A stretch of DNA of 64,000 nt from Trifolium pratense (Eukaryota > Streptophyta > Magnoliopsida > Fabales > Fabaceae): positions 48,630,856 to 48,694,855 of the forward strand of contig NC_060063.1 in NCBI RefSeq assembly GCF_020283565.1, in the 5' to 3' direction. Below, one piece after another: positions 10,942 to 23,796 of this stretch. The first letter of the stretch is position 1. The number at the start of each line of letters is the position of its first letter. The position numbers were made by a program, and so were the translations under genes. The notes under the pieces are model-generated. The model ran no database searches. It saw only the letters and a list, made by a program, of their open reading frames with translations, and was not told where the DNA came from.

Positions 10942-11323
10942 TGACACAGTACGGAAGGAAAAGCAAGTGCTAATCCTGTTAGATAAAGGCTCTGGAATCC
11001 ACCAGATTTCCGGAATCCACCAGAAAGAATAATTTGTAATCCACCAAGTTTGAGAAAATTCTCTATATTTTATTGAATCAAAAAAATTTCTTTCAAGGCT
11101 ACAATAGTTTAGCTTAAATAGTAGTGAAAAAATAAAAATAACAAATCTTCTAAAAGATTGTAAAAATAAAAATAACAAACCTAGCTAAATAAAAATAACA
11201 AATCTACCTAAAATATAAAAATAACTAATCTAGGTGAAATATAAAAATAAGAAATCTGCCTAAAATATAATAAAACTAAATCTAGCTAAAATAATAAATT
11301 ACTAAAGAAACCCTCCTACATCA
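10942..11323 (-). repeat. LTR (5-prime LTR of the minus-strand element)
   Basis: 382 bp, TG...CA ends, next to the tRNA-Met primer site at 10928-10939. Confidence 0.9.
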
Positions 11324-12091
11324 CCCTCTTGCATTCTGGAAAGCGAACAATGTTTGCATTCTGGAAAGCGAGTGTGCAACGTTAAGAATCAGTCACCCCC
11401 AATGGAAAATTTGAAAACACTACGTTCGCCTACTACAAAGCGAATACCGTCTTTAGTAATCACATCTTAAGAAGCGAACACGTCTTGTATATAAGGCGTG
11501 TCCATCCTTTTACCCCCATTTCCTTCAGTTACAAAAAAAAACGAAGAAAAAAAAACCTTTAAAAAATCTCATTTGATGAAAACTTCGACAAAATCGGCTG
11601 ATTCTTGCAAATTCGTGGTAGAAATCATAAGTAAGTCAAGATTAACATAAGGTAAGCACGCATTTGAACGTTTCATGGATTGTTTTTGCATTTTTTTTTG
11701 TTACGATTGGGGTTGTTCGCTTCCTGGTTGACGAACGTGTAAGTTGTCCGCCTTCCAGAAAGTGAACGTGACTGGCGCTGTTTTCATTTTTGTTGTTTTG
11801 CTTGATCATTGTTTAAATAAGTTTGTTTATTTTTTTTTAATTTATGTTTAGCCATAGAATCTACACCTAAGAAGGGAGACAAAGATAAAAGACCAATTAA
11901 GGTAACTGCATTTGCTCGAAGAAAAAATCACTAACCGACCAAATCGATGGTTAGAATATTACAACCCATTTTCTTCTTTTTGAGCTTTTGGTTATAGCGG
12001 GGTTCAGTTTGTCGGTTTTGCATGTTGATCGAGTGGATTGTACCAGTTTCAGAGTATAATAAAAATTGATACAAACAACTTCAAAAATCTA
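11324..12091. other. non-genic stretch
   Basis: I see no gene. The phrase GCATTCTGGAAAGCGA occurs twice in tandem (11331-11371). Variants of 'CTTCC-GAA-GCGAA' recur to 11770, suggesting the edge of a dispersed repeat. Confidence 0.3.
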
Positions 12092-12216
12092 CTCCCTCCG
12101 TCCCAAAATATAAGAGAAAATTGGTCAACCAAAGTTGATGTATTTAGTCCAAATTCTTAACCAAATACATCAAGTTTCTTCGACTAATTTTTCCTTATAT
12201 TTTGGGACGGAAGGAG
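12092..12216. mobile_element. Stowaway-type MITE
   Basis: Termini CTCCCTCCGTCCCAAAATAT and ATATTTTGGGACGGAAGGAG are inverted repeats flanked by TA on both sides (12090-12091, 12217-12218). At 125 bp with this start it is a typical Tc1/mariner-derived Stowaway element. The arms carry matching inner repeats, so the whole element can fold into a hairpin. Confidence 0.93.
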
Positions 12217-14202
12217 TATAACTTAGTAAAAAAAAAAAAACACATGTAGCTCCTTTACTCATTCATTATTGAAGCAGATGCAACAACTTTTAAACATATC
12301 TTCGATAGATGGGGAACTCAAAAGCATATTGATACTTTTTTTATTGATGGCGCTGGAGAAGGACAACGTCAAGGGAGAAAAGAAAGATGGGTAGTGACTA
12401 GAGTGAGCTAAGAGTGGGTGAATAAGAGGGGGTGGATTATCTCGAGTGAGATTTTCACTGGATTTTCTCCAGTTTAAATCTCACCCATTAATACTCCATC
12501 CCACTCTTTATTTTATATTTTAAGTATTAATTTCAATGGTTAAGATTTCACTGGACTGTTATGTCACTGGAGAGGATCTTCTCCCTGAATAAGAAGGTTG
12601 AGATCTTCAATGTACAAAATTGCTCTTCTGGTACTATGCTCATAGGTTCTAAGGGCAAAATTGAATTTTTTGAGGTTTGGAAGCAATGCGGTTATGCTAG
12701 GGGCAGAAAAGTAATCTTCTTCTATGTGTCTTGGGCTCTTGGCTCATATGGTGTGTTGGTCGTAAAAACAAAAAAAACAAAAATTGAATTAAACAATAAT
12801 GGGCAGATTATTATTATTATTATTATTATTATTATTTTCAGGTATTCTAGTGGCTAAAATTCCACCTATAAGGTAGAGAAATGGGATGTTTAAGGTTACA
12901 TATATGTAGCTCTGCATATAAAATATGTCTCTACTAACTATTAATTGAACTATGCTCACATGAGCATTCATTCCCAAACATTCTATTTATTCACCTTAAA
13001 AATAAAATTATAGTTACTAAACTACTTGACAATAAAAAAAATATATAATGGGTAGCCGAGACTAGGAGAAAAAAACTAGAACATGAAATCACAAACATGA
13101 ACTGAAACTAGCAAATCGTAACTTTTGGATTATAACTTTTATCCTAATCCAGTTTTCTCATGGGTATTTCTGAAGCTAAAGAGAGGAATGTCATTCATAC
13201 AATTATTTGATGTATAATATAAAATAAATACATTAATCATTCAATGAATTTAAACAATTAATTATTTCCTATTAAAAAAAAAACCAAAAATAGTATTTAT
13301 AACTCTCGAACCCGAGTGAACTAACAATTGAGTTCACCTGAATAGAAAACAGTTCCAATGCAATCAGCTCTGGAATAGACGCTACAAACCTACAATGCAA
13401 AAAACGTGTAACAAATAAATACGTAATTTTCTAAAAAGAAAACAGATAAATAATTGAAGATGAGATATTTTTGAAAACATTAATTAGGTGACCAATGAAA
13501 TGGGACCAGCGTCAATTTTTTCTACGTGATGTACAGATTTAATTTTTTTTTATTTTTTATTTTATGAAACTAACGGAAGGGTTTGTTTGGCTAACAGAGT
13601 TAAGGACTTCGGAACAACAAATAATTGTCTTTGACGGTCAAGAACAATCACACAAATGACTTTTAACAGCACACTTACATCGAAAACTAGTGATTTTTGA
13701 CGCCACAGTTTTACTCAAAACTTTAAACCATTAGGTTTATAGATCATCTTACTTATATGTTGCTCAACATCGACTATTCTAACCAATACGAGATTTCACT
13801 TACGCTTAATACATTAACAAAATTATCATCTCAATTTCTATTTTAGCATATCAATCAAATAGTCGTGGTCGTCAAACTAAACAGATCAACAACATCAAAA
13901 TGGACATAAACTGAGATCCAAGACCAATTCACATAACCCTAATCAAATTAAACAAGCAACTCATACAATCACAAATAGTAATAATAATTAAAGTCTCAAA
14001 CATGTCTTGAAAATTATCCAAATCGTAAGATCAAGATCAAAACATAACATCAAATCAAACAAACACACACGAGACACAGTAAGATAAGATAAGATACGAT
14101 AAACACCAAGTTCAATGATTATTGAACAACGGTGAAAACAATAAGTAGAACTAGCACGGAAAAAAATTAATTAAGCAAAGTGAGTGATAATTAATTACAT
14201 GA
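12217..14202. other. intergenic, no gene recognised
   Basis: Contains a 98-codon plus frame (12561-12857) that ends in an (ATT)n run (about 12809-12836). Its sequence is not recognised and I do not call it a gene. The rest is AT-rich with scattered stops in all frames. Confidence 0.3.
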
Positions 14203-14556
14203 TCAAAGTGCAAGCATTGAAAGTGAGTAGAACATTTCCTCCCGTTCATTTTGCAACTCCTGATCTTCTGATTGTGAAGAAGTTGAATTAATTGAAGGAG
14301 TAACTGCAACATGTGTTGGAAAGATTAATCTAAAAGCACGTTCCATTCTAGCTATGTTGGAAATTTGAGGTTCACTATTAAAAGCTATTTGACTCAATCT
14401 AAAAAGAAACAATCTTGATTGATAAAGTGCTTCATCTTTGAAGAATCTAAAACCCATCAACAACTTTAGAACACATATGATGCTAGTTGAAACACCAACT
14501 GCAGGTTTTGTTAGTTGCAAATGAAGCTTCAATAGAGTCACCATGTGTAGTACCAT
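14203..14556 (-). CDS. hypothetical protein, 117 aa
   Basis: Uninterrupted minus-strand frame that starts MVLHMVTLLKLHLQL and includes FRFFKDEALYQSRLFLFRL, with a Ser/Glu-rich C-terminus (SSQSEDQELQNEREEM). Codon composition looks reasonable for a short plant gene, but I recognise no family. No signal peptide or membrane segment is clear; the N-terminal third is mildly hydrophobic. Nearest neighbours are intergenic DNA and, more than 3 kb away, PRMT7. It may be an exon of a larger gene, a gene fragment or chance. Confidence 0.25.
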   Translation of the reverse strand: MVLHMVTLLKLHLQLTKPAVGVSTSIICVLKLLMGFRFFKDEALYQSRLFLFRLSQIAFNSEPQISNIARMERAFRLIFPTHVAVTPSINSTSSQSEDQELQNEREEMFYSLSMLAL

Positions 14557-15788
14557 TTTTTAGGATATATGTGAAGTGAGGATTCATCAAGTTTTTGACT
14601 TATCCAATTCTTTGGAGGAACCTTTCATATATGGACTATAGTCTAATAATTAATGTATTTTTTTTATTTTGTTCTATAGTCGTGGTTTGTTATTTTAATG
14701 CTGTTTGAAAGGACAGGTTGGTTGAGATAATGTGTATTTTATTCTCACCCCCTACCATTGTTTTCTTTGAAAAATCTTGTGTTTATGATGACAATAGTTT
14801 TTAAAACTTGAACGCGATTGGCAACTTGATTCAACATGGGGTTTCTTTATTTATGCACTAGAAGCACTACAAATAAATAAAGTTACTTCTAATTTTATTA
14901 TAAGAACTAAATTAATATTCTTAGTTTTATATATAAACAAATTTTCCGTGATTTAGGTTCATTTAATTATTATTGTATCTGGTCTATAATATGGATCAGA
15001 TATATTAATAATTGAATAACCTAAAAAGTAGAAATTTGCTTCTATATAAGATCGAAATGAGTATAATATCAAAAAAAAAAAAAAAATCGAAATGAGTATG
15101 ATATTGTCAAACAAAAAAATAATATAATAATTTTTAAAATTTTAGTAAGCATACTCTTTGGGATGCATAAGGAAGGAGTATGCTTATACTTATACGGTAT
15201 ATAATATGAGTTTGTCTAACATGTGCAACATGTTAAAGTAACTAAAAGTAGTAACTATTTAATGAAAAATAATAATTTATTAAAAAATTATACATTCAAT
15301 ATAAAATTCACAAGTTCCAATACAAACTTACTGTATTTTGAACTTCTTAATATGTGCAAATTTGCACATGATAGAAAAACTCATAGTATAATTAATATAA
15401 TTGTCGAAAGATAGGAAGGAGTATGAAGTTACTTTTAATTTTAGGAAAATGATAAATAGTATCATGAGTCACTAATTAAGCATACTAATAAGAAAGTTTT
15501 ATCCTGAAACTTGTGTATTCAATGTCTCAAAAATATATATAAAATGTTATTATTTTAACATTAACTTTATCTTTTGTCAAAAAAAAAAATTAACTTTATC
15601 TTTAATTTCGTTTTGGATCTTGCTAACGAATGTCCATAGGATACTCTTTAAGCATTCCATTTATAAAAATAATATACTCAAAAAGTGAAAATTTTCAATT
15701 TTCAATGCGTTGACTTCATATGTTTTCATAATAATTAAATGTACCTAAAAAGTGAAAAGTTTGTTTATATTGTATAAGACCAAATGAA
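14557..15788. other. intergenic, AT-rich
   Basis: No gene recognised. Short direct repeats such as ATCGAAATGAGTAT(A/G)ATAT (15050-15105) flank a poly-A tract, and phrases like GGAAGGAGTATG recur, which suggests old MITE fragments. Confidence 0.3.
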
Positions 15789-15958
15789 CGGATTTGGATC
15801 CTCTCCAATTTTCCCCTCATGTTTTCTCTCATTTTCTTAATCTAAGGGTTGATAAATTACAAAGAATAAAAATACACTTAAGAAAAGAGAGAAACCAACC
15901 ACTGGATTAAGAAAATGAGAGAAAACATAAGAAAAAAATTGGTGAGAATCCAAATCCG
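15789..15958. mobile_element. 170-bp MITE with about 50-bp inverted arms
   Basis: Starts CGGATTTGGATCCTCTCC and ends GGTGAGAATCCAAATCCG. The two arms are complementary over about 50 bases with a few mismatches, leaving a central loop of about 60 bases. No coding potential. Target duplication not resolved. Confidence 0.75.
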
Positions 15959-16892
15959 AATATCTCTTATTCTCTAACTAATCTATTTTTCAAGGGTGTA
16001 AAATTTCAACGAAAATGTTAAACAATGCTTCCGAATTTTATTTTTTTTACCATCAGTATCCGGTCTATTGAACCGTTTAATCGGGTTTGAATGTTAGTTC
16101 TGACATCAAGTTATTCCAGCTCCCTTCCAATCGCAGTTGCGGAAGATCGAACTGCAGTTCTTCCTACAAAGTTCAGCGTCAATCACTGCTGGACCATTAG
16201 TTAAACAATGCTCCTGAGAATTAGTTAATCATATTAATAAAGATATTTTGTTTTAAAATTTGTGCATTTATTATTTTCACGTCAAAAATTATCTTCTCAA
16301 TATTTTTTTACATGCTTAACAAAAATGTCTCGAAGACACTGTTTAACATGAACTAAATTTTAATTAATCCCTTAGAGCGCTGTTTGTTTGTATTCGTACT
16401 GTGACTTGAGTAAGTGGGGTTTCTTTCCACTTGACTCTATTTATGAAATGAAATCTGTTGAACAATAAAAAATAAAAATGGATAGAAGCAAGAACGTGTA
16501 CGATTCTTATTAATTATTCATACAAGTTGTCTTTATTTCATACAATTTGTTGGTAGCATTCACAACTTGCAACTAAATTAGTGCTCTATATCTCTTCTTG
16601 ATTAAAGATGTTGTAGACAGAGGTATTCTTACAAATTTTGATACAAATTTAGGCGCGCACACATAAATTAAAAATATTAAAAGAAAAATAAAATAATTAC
16701 ATTAATCAATATCACTTTAATAATTTTCTTTTTAATTTTTAATCTTGTTATGAGTGTGCCTAAACTAAATTTATTTGGGCTTGTGCCCATAGTAGAATTT
16801 CTCGTTGTAGACATTGACAAGATTTTCATTTTTCATTGAAATAAAAGAAAATAGTCGTGTATTTGGTTATACGGTAACACAAATTAATTTTG
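15959..16892. other. intergenic
   Basis: No gene recognised; AT-rich with scattered stops in all frames. Confidence 0.3.
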
Positions 16893-17411
16893 GTAAAATT
16901 ACATTACATGTCATTTATCTTATTTATTATAAGTTTGTAACACATTAATCCTTTATCCATTTTAAACTTATTTTAGTCCATGTATCAGAACGTATACATG
17001 TCAATCCTTTTTTTGCCTTTTTTTTTATTAAAAAGTGCTGAAATAATATTTTTGAAATATTTTAAAAAATGAAGGGAAGCCTATGGACCCTAAAAATAAG
17101 GACCACCAATGGTCCTGTGCAAATGACTTGATATTGTGGGTTACCCTCAATTAATAATTTTAATTTATTAAAATGTCTTTATTATATTAAATTAAATACT
17201 CTCAAAATCTCTCATTACCGTTTCTCTCTCCCACTGCCATATACTAATAAAAATAGTATTTCTAACATCTTTTTAACAGAAAAATGGAAAAAAGGATTAA
17301 TATGTATAGATTTTGATACATAAAGGACTTAAACGTGATAGGAAAAAAGATAAAGAATCAATGTGTTATAAATAAATAAGATAAGGAACCTCTGACAAAA
17401 TTTTAACATTA
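16893..17411. repeat. imperfect inverted-repeat element, about 0.5 kb
   Basis: The left arm contains CTTATTTATTATAAGTTTGTAA and ACACATTAATCCTTTATCC. The right arm contains GATAAAGAATCAATGTGTT followed by ATAAATAAATAAGATAAG, its reverse complement with mismatches. The inner segment carries TGGTCCT...AGGACCA-type phrases. The pattern suggests an old foldback or Mutator-type MITE. Ends are approximate. Confidence 0.5.
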
Positions 17412-17728
17412 ATTTTAAATGAAATAATTTTAGCTAAGCGCAAATGTGATACTGATGTTTCAATTTTTATATGTAAAAAAAGTGAGTTGAATAGTTAAAT
17501 TGAAGCTAAAGCTCCAAATTCTGAGTAAAAAATAGCTTCAAATTCCAGATTCAAGTTAAAATCAATTATAAAGATAAAATCAGTTCTACTTCTACTCAAG
17601 AAAATCCAAAAAAAAAAAACATGTCACAATCATTTACATTCTAGAAATAATTTTGTCTCATTCAAAAATTAAACCATACATACATGTAGTTTGGATGCTA
17701 GATGGACACTTTTCTCTGTATAAAAGTA

Positions 17729-20700
17729 TCATAAGAAATCATGTATAATTTTGAGTTCCCCATTTGATGGATTAAAAGATGCTTCAAGATCTGCAGAACA
17801 ACATGCTCGGACATTTGTTGATCCTTGGGATCCTACAGTTCTAGGTGTTGCAAGAAGCTTTATTCCTTGTTTCCAATATCTCTTATCTGCAATCTTAAAA
17901 TGGAAAGAATAAGCGAATGCTCGGTGTACTAGATTCTCTGAGTTTGACAGAATCACAATGTGTCGCTGTAATTTTTACAAAAACTACACTTAAAAACTTC
18001 AACAAAATCACGGTGTCACCATGATTTCGTCAAACTCACTGTCGTTTCATGCAAGCACAGGTATTAATGTGTTAGACGGGAGAGCGAGGCACGAGAGGGC
18101 CAGTTAAAATATTATAAAAGGACTGATAGTGACCTGGACCAGTTGATATCACAGCAGAATTTTGCGAATCCATCACCCAGTCAATCCATAGCGCAAACCC
18201 ATGACATACTCCTGTCTTCGTGAATTTAACCTGCATCAGACAATATGTAAAACTACTATAACATAGATGCAGAAATAAGACATTTCATGCCGTAGTCCTT
18301 TACGCCTACGGCACTAGGTGCCAAACCTGATAATCCTAATGTGTCCAAAGCTTACATAATTTATCGTAGTACCTGGGATTTTCCTTCACATTGGCATATT
18401 TGTTTTGTGAAATCAAACTCCATCACATCAAATGTCTCACTAAGCACCTGAAGCATTATAGACAATAAGGGTGCATTGATACCGGTAAATTATTGTTATT
18501 AAACAAATGGATTTTTATTTATTTGTTCGATGAGGGAACCAGTTTATTACAAAAGTGAATTTTTAAGTAGATTAATTACATCGAACTCTCCACACTGCCA
18601 AAGAGAAAAAGGCAGACAAGGACCATCTTCTGATTCAGGTAGATGACCGCAAGCTCCCAATGTAGCGTTTACACCAGAATGGTCGAAACCTTCTATCGTA
18701 CTCAAGCAGGAACGACTTTTCCAAAGATCCTGCAAATTGTTTGTTCCATCAATCCACATATACAGTTATGTTCTCTTGATCCGTAGCATACACAAAATTA
18801 AAAGCTTTCCCAAGCCCTCAAAAGCCTTTTCTCAATCCACAGTTTGTATACTTTAACTTACAGGAAGATAGATGGCACAAGCCCTCAAAATTCCTTTACT
18901 GGGAATTATTATAGCATCTTCAGAGAGGATATGATCAAGTGTTGTACGATCCTTCCTAAGAAAAGTTAAGTAAAAGTAAGTAATAAAATATGGATATTAT
19001 AGACTTGTTAAAACCATGGCATATATGACTTAGCAAATCAAGTAGATGATTACAACAGTAGCTAATAAAATGTACCAAAATCGCAGGTTCTGCCATGGAA
19101 GCATGCCATCATGTCCAAAATAGAAAGGTTCTGCTATTAACAGGTCAACCTACAGATCAAACATATAAGCATAGATATTCAGAAATCATAAGCAATTCAA
19201 AAAGGGAAAATTAGCTTAATCTATGCAAGTTTTATTACTAGCAAGAAACACGATCAAATTTTCTAATGTGCAATAGTCAGATAAAGCATTTGAAAATAAA
19301 ATTTTATATTATTATTTCATATGCAATCATGTTTCATAAAAATATATCAAAGTAACATCATATTTGCTCGATTAATCTGTTCAATTGGTCAATTAATCTG
19401 TTCAATTCTATAATTTCCATGCCTCAATGTTCACAGGCAGTCATTTACATTTTGCATTTATGCTTCCTAGGCATGAATGATGTTATCTATGCTACATTAC
19501 TACATTTCTAACAAAGCTTGAAATTCATATGCATATTATACAAACGAAGTAAAGCCACGCCAACCAAGTGGAATTAGGAATGTTCAACCTTTTTCTGGTT
19601 TGTATCATGCATGGTTAACTGTTTCAACCCTTTTTCAACAGTTTTTATGCAATTAGGTGGCAGGTTATTTGCACGGGCAGCAGCTTGCAAATATTGGAGG
19701 CCCTTTTCCTTCAGCCTCGAAAAAGATGATATTACATGCGGTGCTTCTGAAAACTTCGCAACAAGAAGAGGCAAATACACACTATCATCTGCAACCAAGC
19801 ATAATAAGTTGCCTCTTCCCTGCAATTGTAAAAAACAATAGTTGTTGTAATCAAAATAGGATAAGTTGACTTTGATGAAGAGTAAAACGGTGCTTTTGTT
19901 TACAATTTGTTCCTTATGCAACTACAAGTGAAAAATCATATTCTATGTAATGAGGTGGACGGAGGAATAGCTTTACCACACTTTTTACTGCTTTCAACAT
20001 TGAAAGCCTCCATCCTTCGTCTCCATAGATTGCAGCTCTTTCTGGAGGAAGTGAAAGCTGAAAATCTCCAATCGTCAACCCATCATGCAAAACCTCAGTT
20101 GTTGACACACGTGTATTTAAATTATATGAGATACTAATATCATCGTGAATAGCATGTAAATTAATGTCTCCCCCTTTGAATATTGATATACCACTCCCTG
20201 GAACAAACCAAACACACTGTTTCCAGTGGTCACACCAATCAACAGGACCTGAAGAAGCAGTAGGAAAGTTGAAATGCAGCATCAGCAATGAAGGTTCATG
20301 TAACAAGGCAATCATAGTAATGGAATGTATTAGTACTACACTAAAGTCAACACGGCCTAACAAACATATTATATCATAACAAACCCTTACTTGTAATTGT
20401 TGGCGATCTTATCCACCTAGGAGCAGTGGAATAATAAATTGTCCCTTCACGATCAAGTTGAAGTACCCACCTGAAGGACATAAGAATGATGTAAACTGAA
20501 AGGAAATAAATGATCTGGTAGTGGTATTAAAACACATATATGATTACCAAGAGACAATAGCGTGAACTCTTCCATCATCAGTTGCCTTTATGCATAGCTC
20601 AGTTTCGCCGTAACTCTCTGGCCGTTTCCAAAAATCAAATTCAAAAATTTTGAAGGGTTCTGAAAGCTGGATGGATCTTAATTTAAGTAGGAAAGTTACT

Positions 20701-22596
20701 GCTAATAAATTATAAAGAATTGAGTTACAGAAATCTTTTCAAACACACCGGTTTCAGTTCTTCTCCTATTGGATCACAATGCATGGCATATTGCTGACGT
20801 TTTACACCTATAACACTTTCAAGTCCAGGAGGGGCGAGTCGAATGCCATCAGATGCACCAGCCTCATTGCTACGCAAATCATGCAATCGCCATAAGAAAG
20901 TGCTTTCAACTAGCTGGAAATGGGATAGGGGTAAGAGGCAGAAACTTCTGTAAGACTCAAAAGTAAGAGGAATAATACAATGAAGAGGATCTTTATGTTA
21001 ACCTGTCCATATGTAGTTGCTCGATATGGTACAGTTAGAGGGTTTTCCACCAACAAATTGTCATGCGCATGTTGTAGGGTTGGTATAAGCCCCTCACCCA
21101 ATAACTCTGAATCTAATATCTCGCTCACCTGCAATAATGACATTAATTTACAACTGAACAACGAAGGCACTGCTTCAAAGAGCAACCTCTTATGAGATAC
21201 CAGAAATTAGCTCTAACCTTGGCTTTCACAATCACCAACTCATTAATCTATCTATGACACGTGATGGAAATTGACACTTCTGTTTCCTCCATTTCCGCCT
21301 CACATCCATGAAATCTTGCACACGGTATTTACTAGTAGTATATTTAAGGTTTGTATGGATTGACTTATTTGAACTTATATATTGGCATGAACACTTGTGA
21401 GACACTGAGGCTATTTGAGAGGACTTATTGAAACTTACGACATATCCGTAAGTTGTTTTCAGCTCATTTCCATAAGCTCTCTATGATAGCTTATGAAAGC
21501 AACATATAGCTTATAAGAAAACAGATTGACTTCATTTTATCTTTTGTTATAGAAATAGCTTATAGATAAGCACTTATATGATATAATTGTTTATACTATA
21601 AGCGCTTAATTGAGTTGTTTATCTTTTCCAACATACATCCATACAATCTGACACGCAATCTATACTATTATATTTAGGATCAGTACTTTGGATTGACTTA
21701 TTCGAACTTACCTACTAGCATAAGCACCTGTAAGACACTTAGATTGTTTGGGAAAGGTTGTGGAAACAACTTACGACATGTCAAGAAGTTGTTTTTAGCT
21801 CATTTCCTTAAGTTCTCCATGATGGCTTATGAAAATAGCTTGTGGCTCCTATGAAAAGGATTTGACTTTATTTTATCTTTTTCTATATATATAATCACTT
21901 ATATGATAAACATTTATGCTATAAGCACTTAATTAAGTTGTTTATCCAAACATGGCCTATGAATGCAATGTGACTTACAAGAACATCAGCACGCGAAGAT
22001 ATATCACTACCAACTTCAAGTTCATCAGAACGCTTATTGAAAACTTTGATTCTTCCATCCATCCCATTAAGTCGCATAACCTTCTTCATCAATTTCACCA
22101 TCGGAAGATAAGACTCACACGCCGTCACAGTCCCTTTCCCATCCATAGCTCGTGAAGCCATCATCGAAAGCAACCCAGTTCCAGCACTACACACAGTTAC
22201 AAATATCAATCACATTATAAAAAAAACCAAAGCAACTAAAATCAAATTTTGCAAATTGCAACAATGAGAGTACCCAATATCGAGAACGTGACAAGGTTTC
22301 GTTACTGTTTTTTCAATGGCTTGACGAAATGCTGTGTTTCTGGTTGAATCATTGAGCATGTCTAAATATGATGTTGTGGCGAGAAGGGGTTGGTTGAAGG
22401 TTTGTTCTTCGTCGTTGTTGTGTTCATCGATGATGACCCATTCGGAGTTACCGGTTAAAGGGTCGATTTTGAGCTGGAACATGCGTTGCGAAGATGTTGA
22501 ACTCATGGTTCGAATGGTGGTTAGTGAAGGAGATAAAGGGTGGTTAGGGTTTTGGAAAAGATTGGTTTTTGTTGACAATAGGAATCGACGTAGCAT
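17729..22596 (-). CDS. PRMT7: protein arginine N-methyltransferase 7 (PRMT7)
   Basis: SAM-dependent arginine methyltransferase with two tandem PRMT modules, of the plant PRMT7 type. CDS = complement join(17729..17886, 18134..18230, 18373..18447, 18580..18729, 18862..18955, 19076..19149, 19589..19819, 19977..20248, 20391..20470, 20548..20666, 20749..20913, 21003..21128, 21979..22186, 22274..22596): 14 exons, 723 residues, all GT/AG junctions in frame. Module 1 shows the SAM motif VLDIGAGTGLL (residues 104-114), the double-E loop SEILDSELLGEG (179-190) and a DHW loop (about 345). Module 2 has the degenerate motif VDLLIAEPFYFG (509 on). I start at the second Met (MLRRFLLSTK); an ATG 27 bases upstream is in frame. 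Length fits Arabidopsis PRMT7 closely. No break seen. Confidence 0.93.
21346..21954. repeat. two tandem copies of a legume-type repeat in PRMT7 intron
   Basis: Copy 1 (about 21346-21632) and copy 2 (about 21675-21954) share TTGACTTATT(T/C)GAACTTA at the start and CTATAAGC(G/A)CTTAATT(G/A)AGTTG near the end. They fill most of the 850-bp intron between PRMT7 exons 2 and 3. They look like related MITE insertions in the same orientation. Ends approximate. Confidence 0.65.
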
Positions 22597-22623
22597 TTGA
22601 TTAAAGTACAGTTTGATTTGCAC

Positions 22624-22782
22624 AAGACAATAACATGGTACAAGACAAATTTTTTAAGGTAACTAACTATGAGTCTATGACTAAAGTTAGTATTTTGGTT
22701 TGATAGATAAGTTGAAGTTGGTAGCTTATATGTGATACCAAAGAGACACCTAAGAATCCGTCAAAAAAAAAAGGTGCCAACT
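22624..22782. other. PRMT7 5-prime flank
   Basis: Short stretch upstream of PRMT7 where its promoter should lie. No clear TATA box for the minus strand was identified. Confidence 0.3.
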
Positions 22783-23796
22783 TGACTACCCATTCTCATG
22801 AAATGGGTAATGTAGCCCATCCTAAATGTATTAGATATATTGGTTGAAAAAATATCATTTATAATATAATTAAAATATGTATAGTTTTCAATAATGACAA
22901 TACAACTTTTAATAATCGTAGATTGACCCCATATTAGATTTCACAGTATTTCTCGTGCTATTTCTTCTCTCTTCCACCTTCCTCTTCTTCTTCCATCTTC
23001 TCCGACGACGGCGACGGCGAAGACCACCGCCACCACAGTTTACAAATTTTATGTCATTCTTTTCCATCTTTTTCTACCTTTCACCTTCTTCTTCTTCTAT
23101 CTTCTCCGACTCAGCTTTTCCCTCCGTTCAGATTACAAACCATTGTTCCTTCTCTCCCTCCTTTCGTTGCTATTCTCTCTTATTTGATCCAAATTGAAAA
23201 CCCTATTCATTTTTTTTTTATAAACCAAAACCATATTCCTTAATATTAGATTCAAAACCATATGGAGAGAACCCTAACTTTTCTTTACCCCAAATTTCGT
23301 AACATGACGAGAACCCATCTTTACAAATTTAGTCTATAACAAACAAGAAGACAATTTATTCTCTTCTCCAGTCGCTGAGTAATTTTGTTGAGGTTAGAAG
23401 ATTTCAATTTAATTATGAATTGATTTATTATTAGATGCTTTGTAATTGAATTGAGTTATTGTTGATTTGTTGTTGTTAGGAACATTGAATTTAATTGAGA
23501 ATATTGTTAATTGATGTTGTCTTTTATATAGTTTCCTCATTATATTACAATTTAGATTTATATTCAAAGAAATGTATTGTCCTTTATAATGTGTTTGGAA
23601 CTTGCTGCCTACCTCATGAGATATAGGGGATGAATGGTTTGTAATTTGGGAGGGTTCTCTTCATGAAAGCTTTAACTGTAATGGACATGAATATGAAAAT
23701 GCATTGGTTTGGTTTGGCAGGGTTAAATTCAAAGAGCTCTGGTTCAGCTGGAAATGATTTGAGCAGTACAAATAGTAATTTATTAGTGTAAAAAAT

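Larger units (their letters stand above)
8963..11323 (-). mobile_element. non-autonomous LTR retrotransposon with zf-XS ORF
   Basis: Two LTRs (8963-9332 and 10942-11323) begin TGAC(G/A)CAGTACGGAAG and end CCTCCTACATCA. They are bounded by the perfect 5-bp target duplication CCCTC (8958-8962 and 11324-11328). The primer site TGGTATCAGAGC (initiator tRNA-Met type) lies on the minus strand at 10928-10939, two bases inside the right LTR, so the element runs on the minus strand. A purine-rich stretch next to the left LTR fits the polypurine tract. The 1.6-kb interior has no gag or pol. It has a zf-XS ORF and a nested hAT MITE. Confidence 0.92.

Noticed and set aside
12561..12857. 98-codon plus frame
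   Set aside because: Ends in a microsatellite, no motif, no splice or promoter context.
22955..23197. Arg/Pro-rich 80-codon frame
   Set aside because: Lies in the degenerate terminal repeat of the candidate MULE; its composition follows a CTTC/CGAC-rich DNA repeat.
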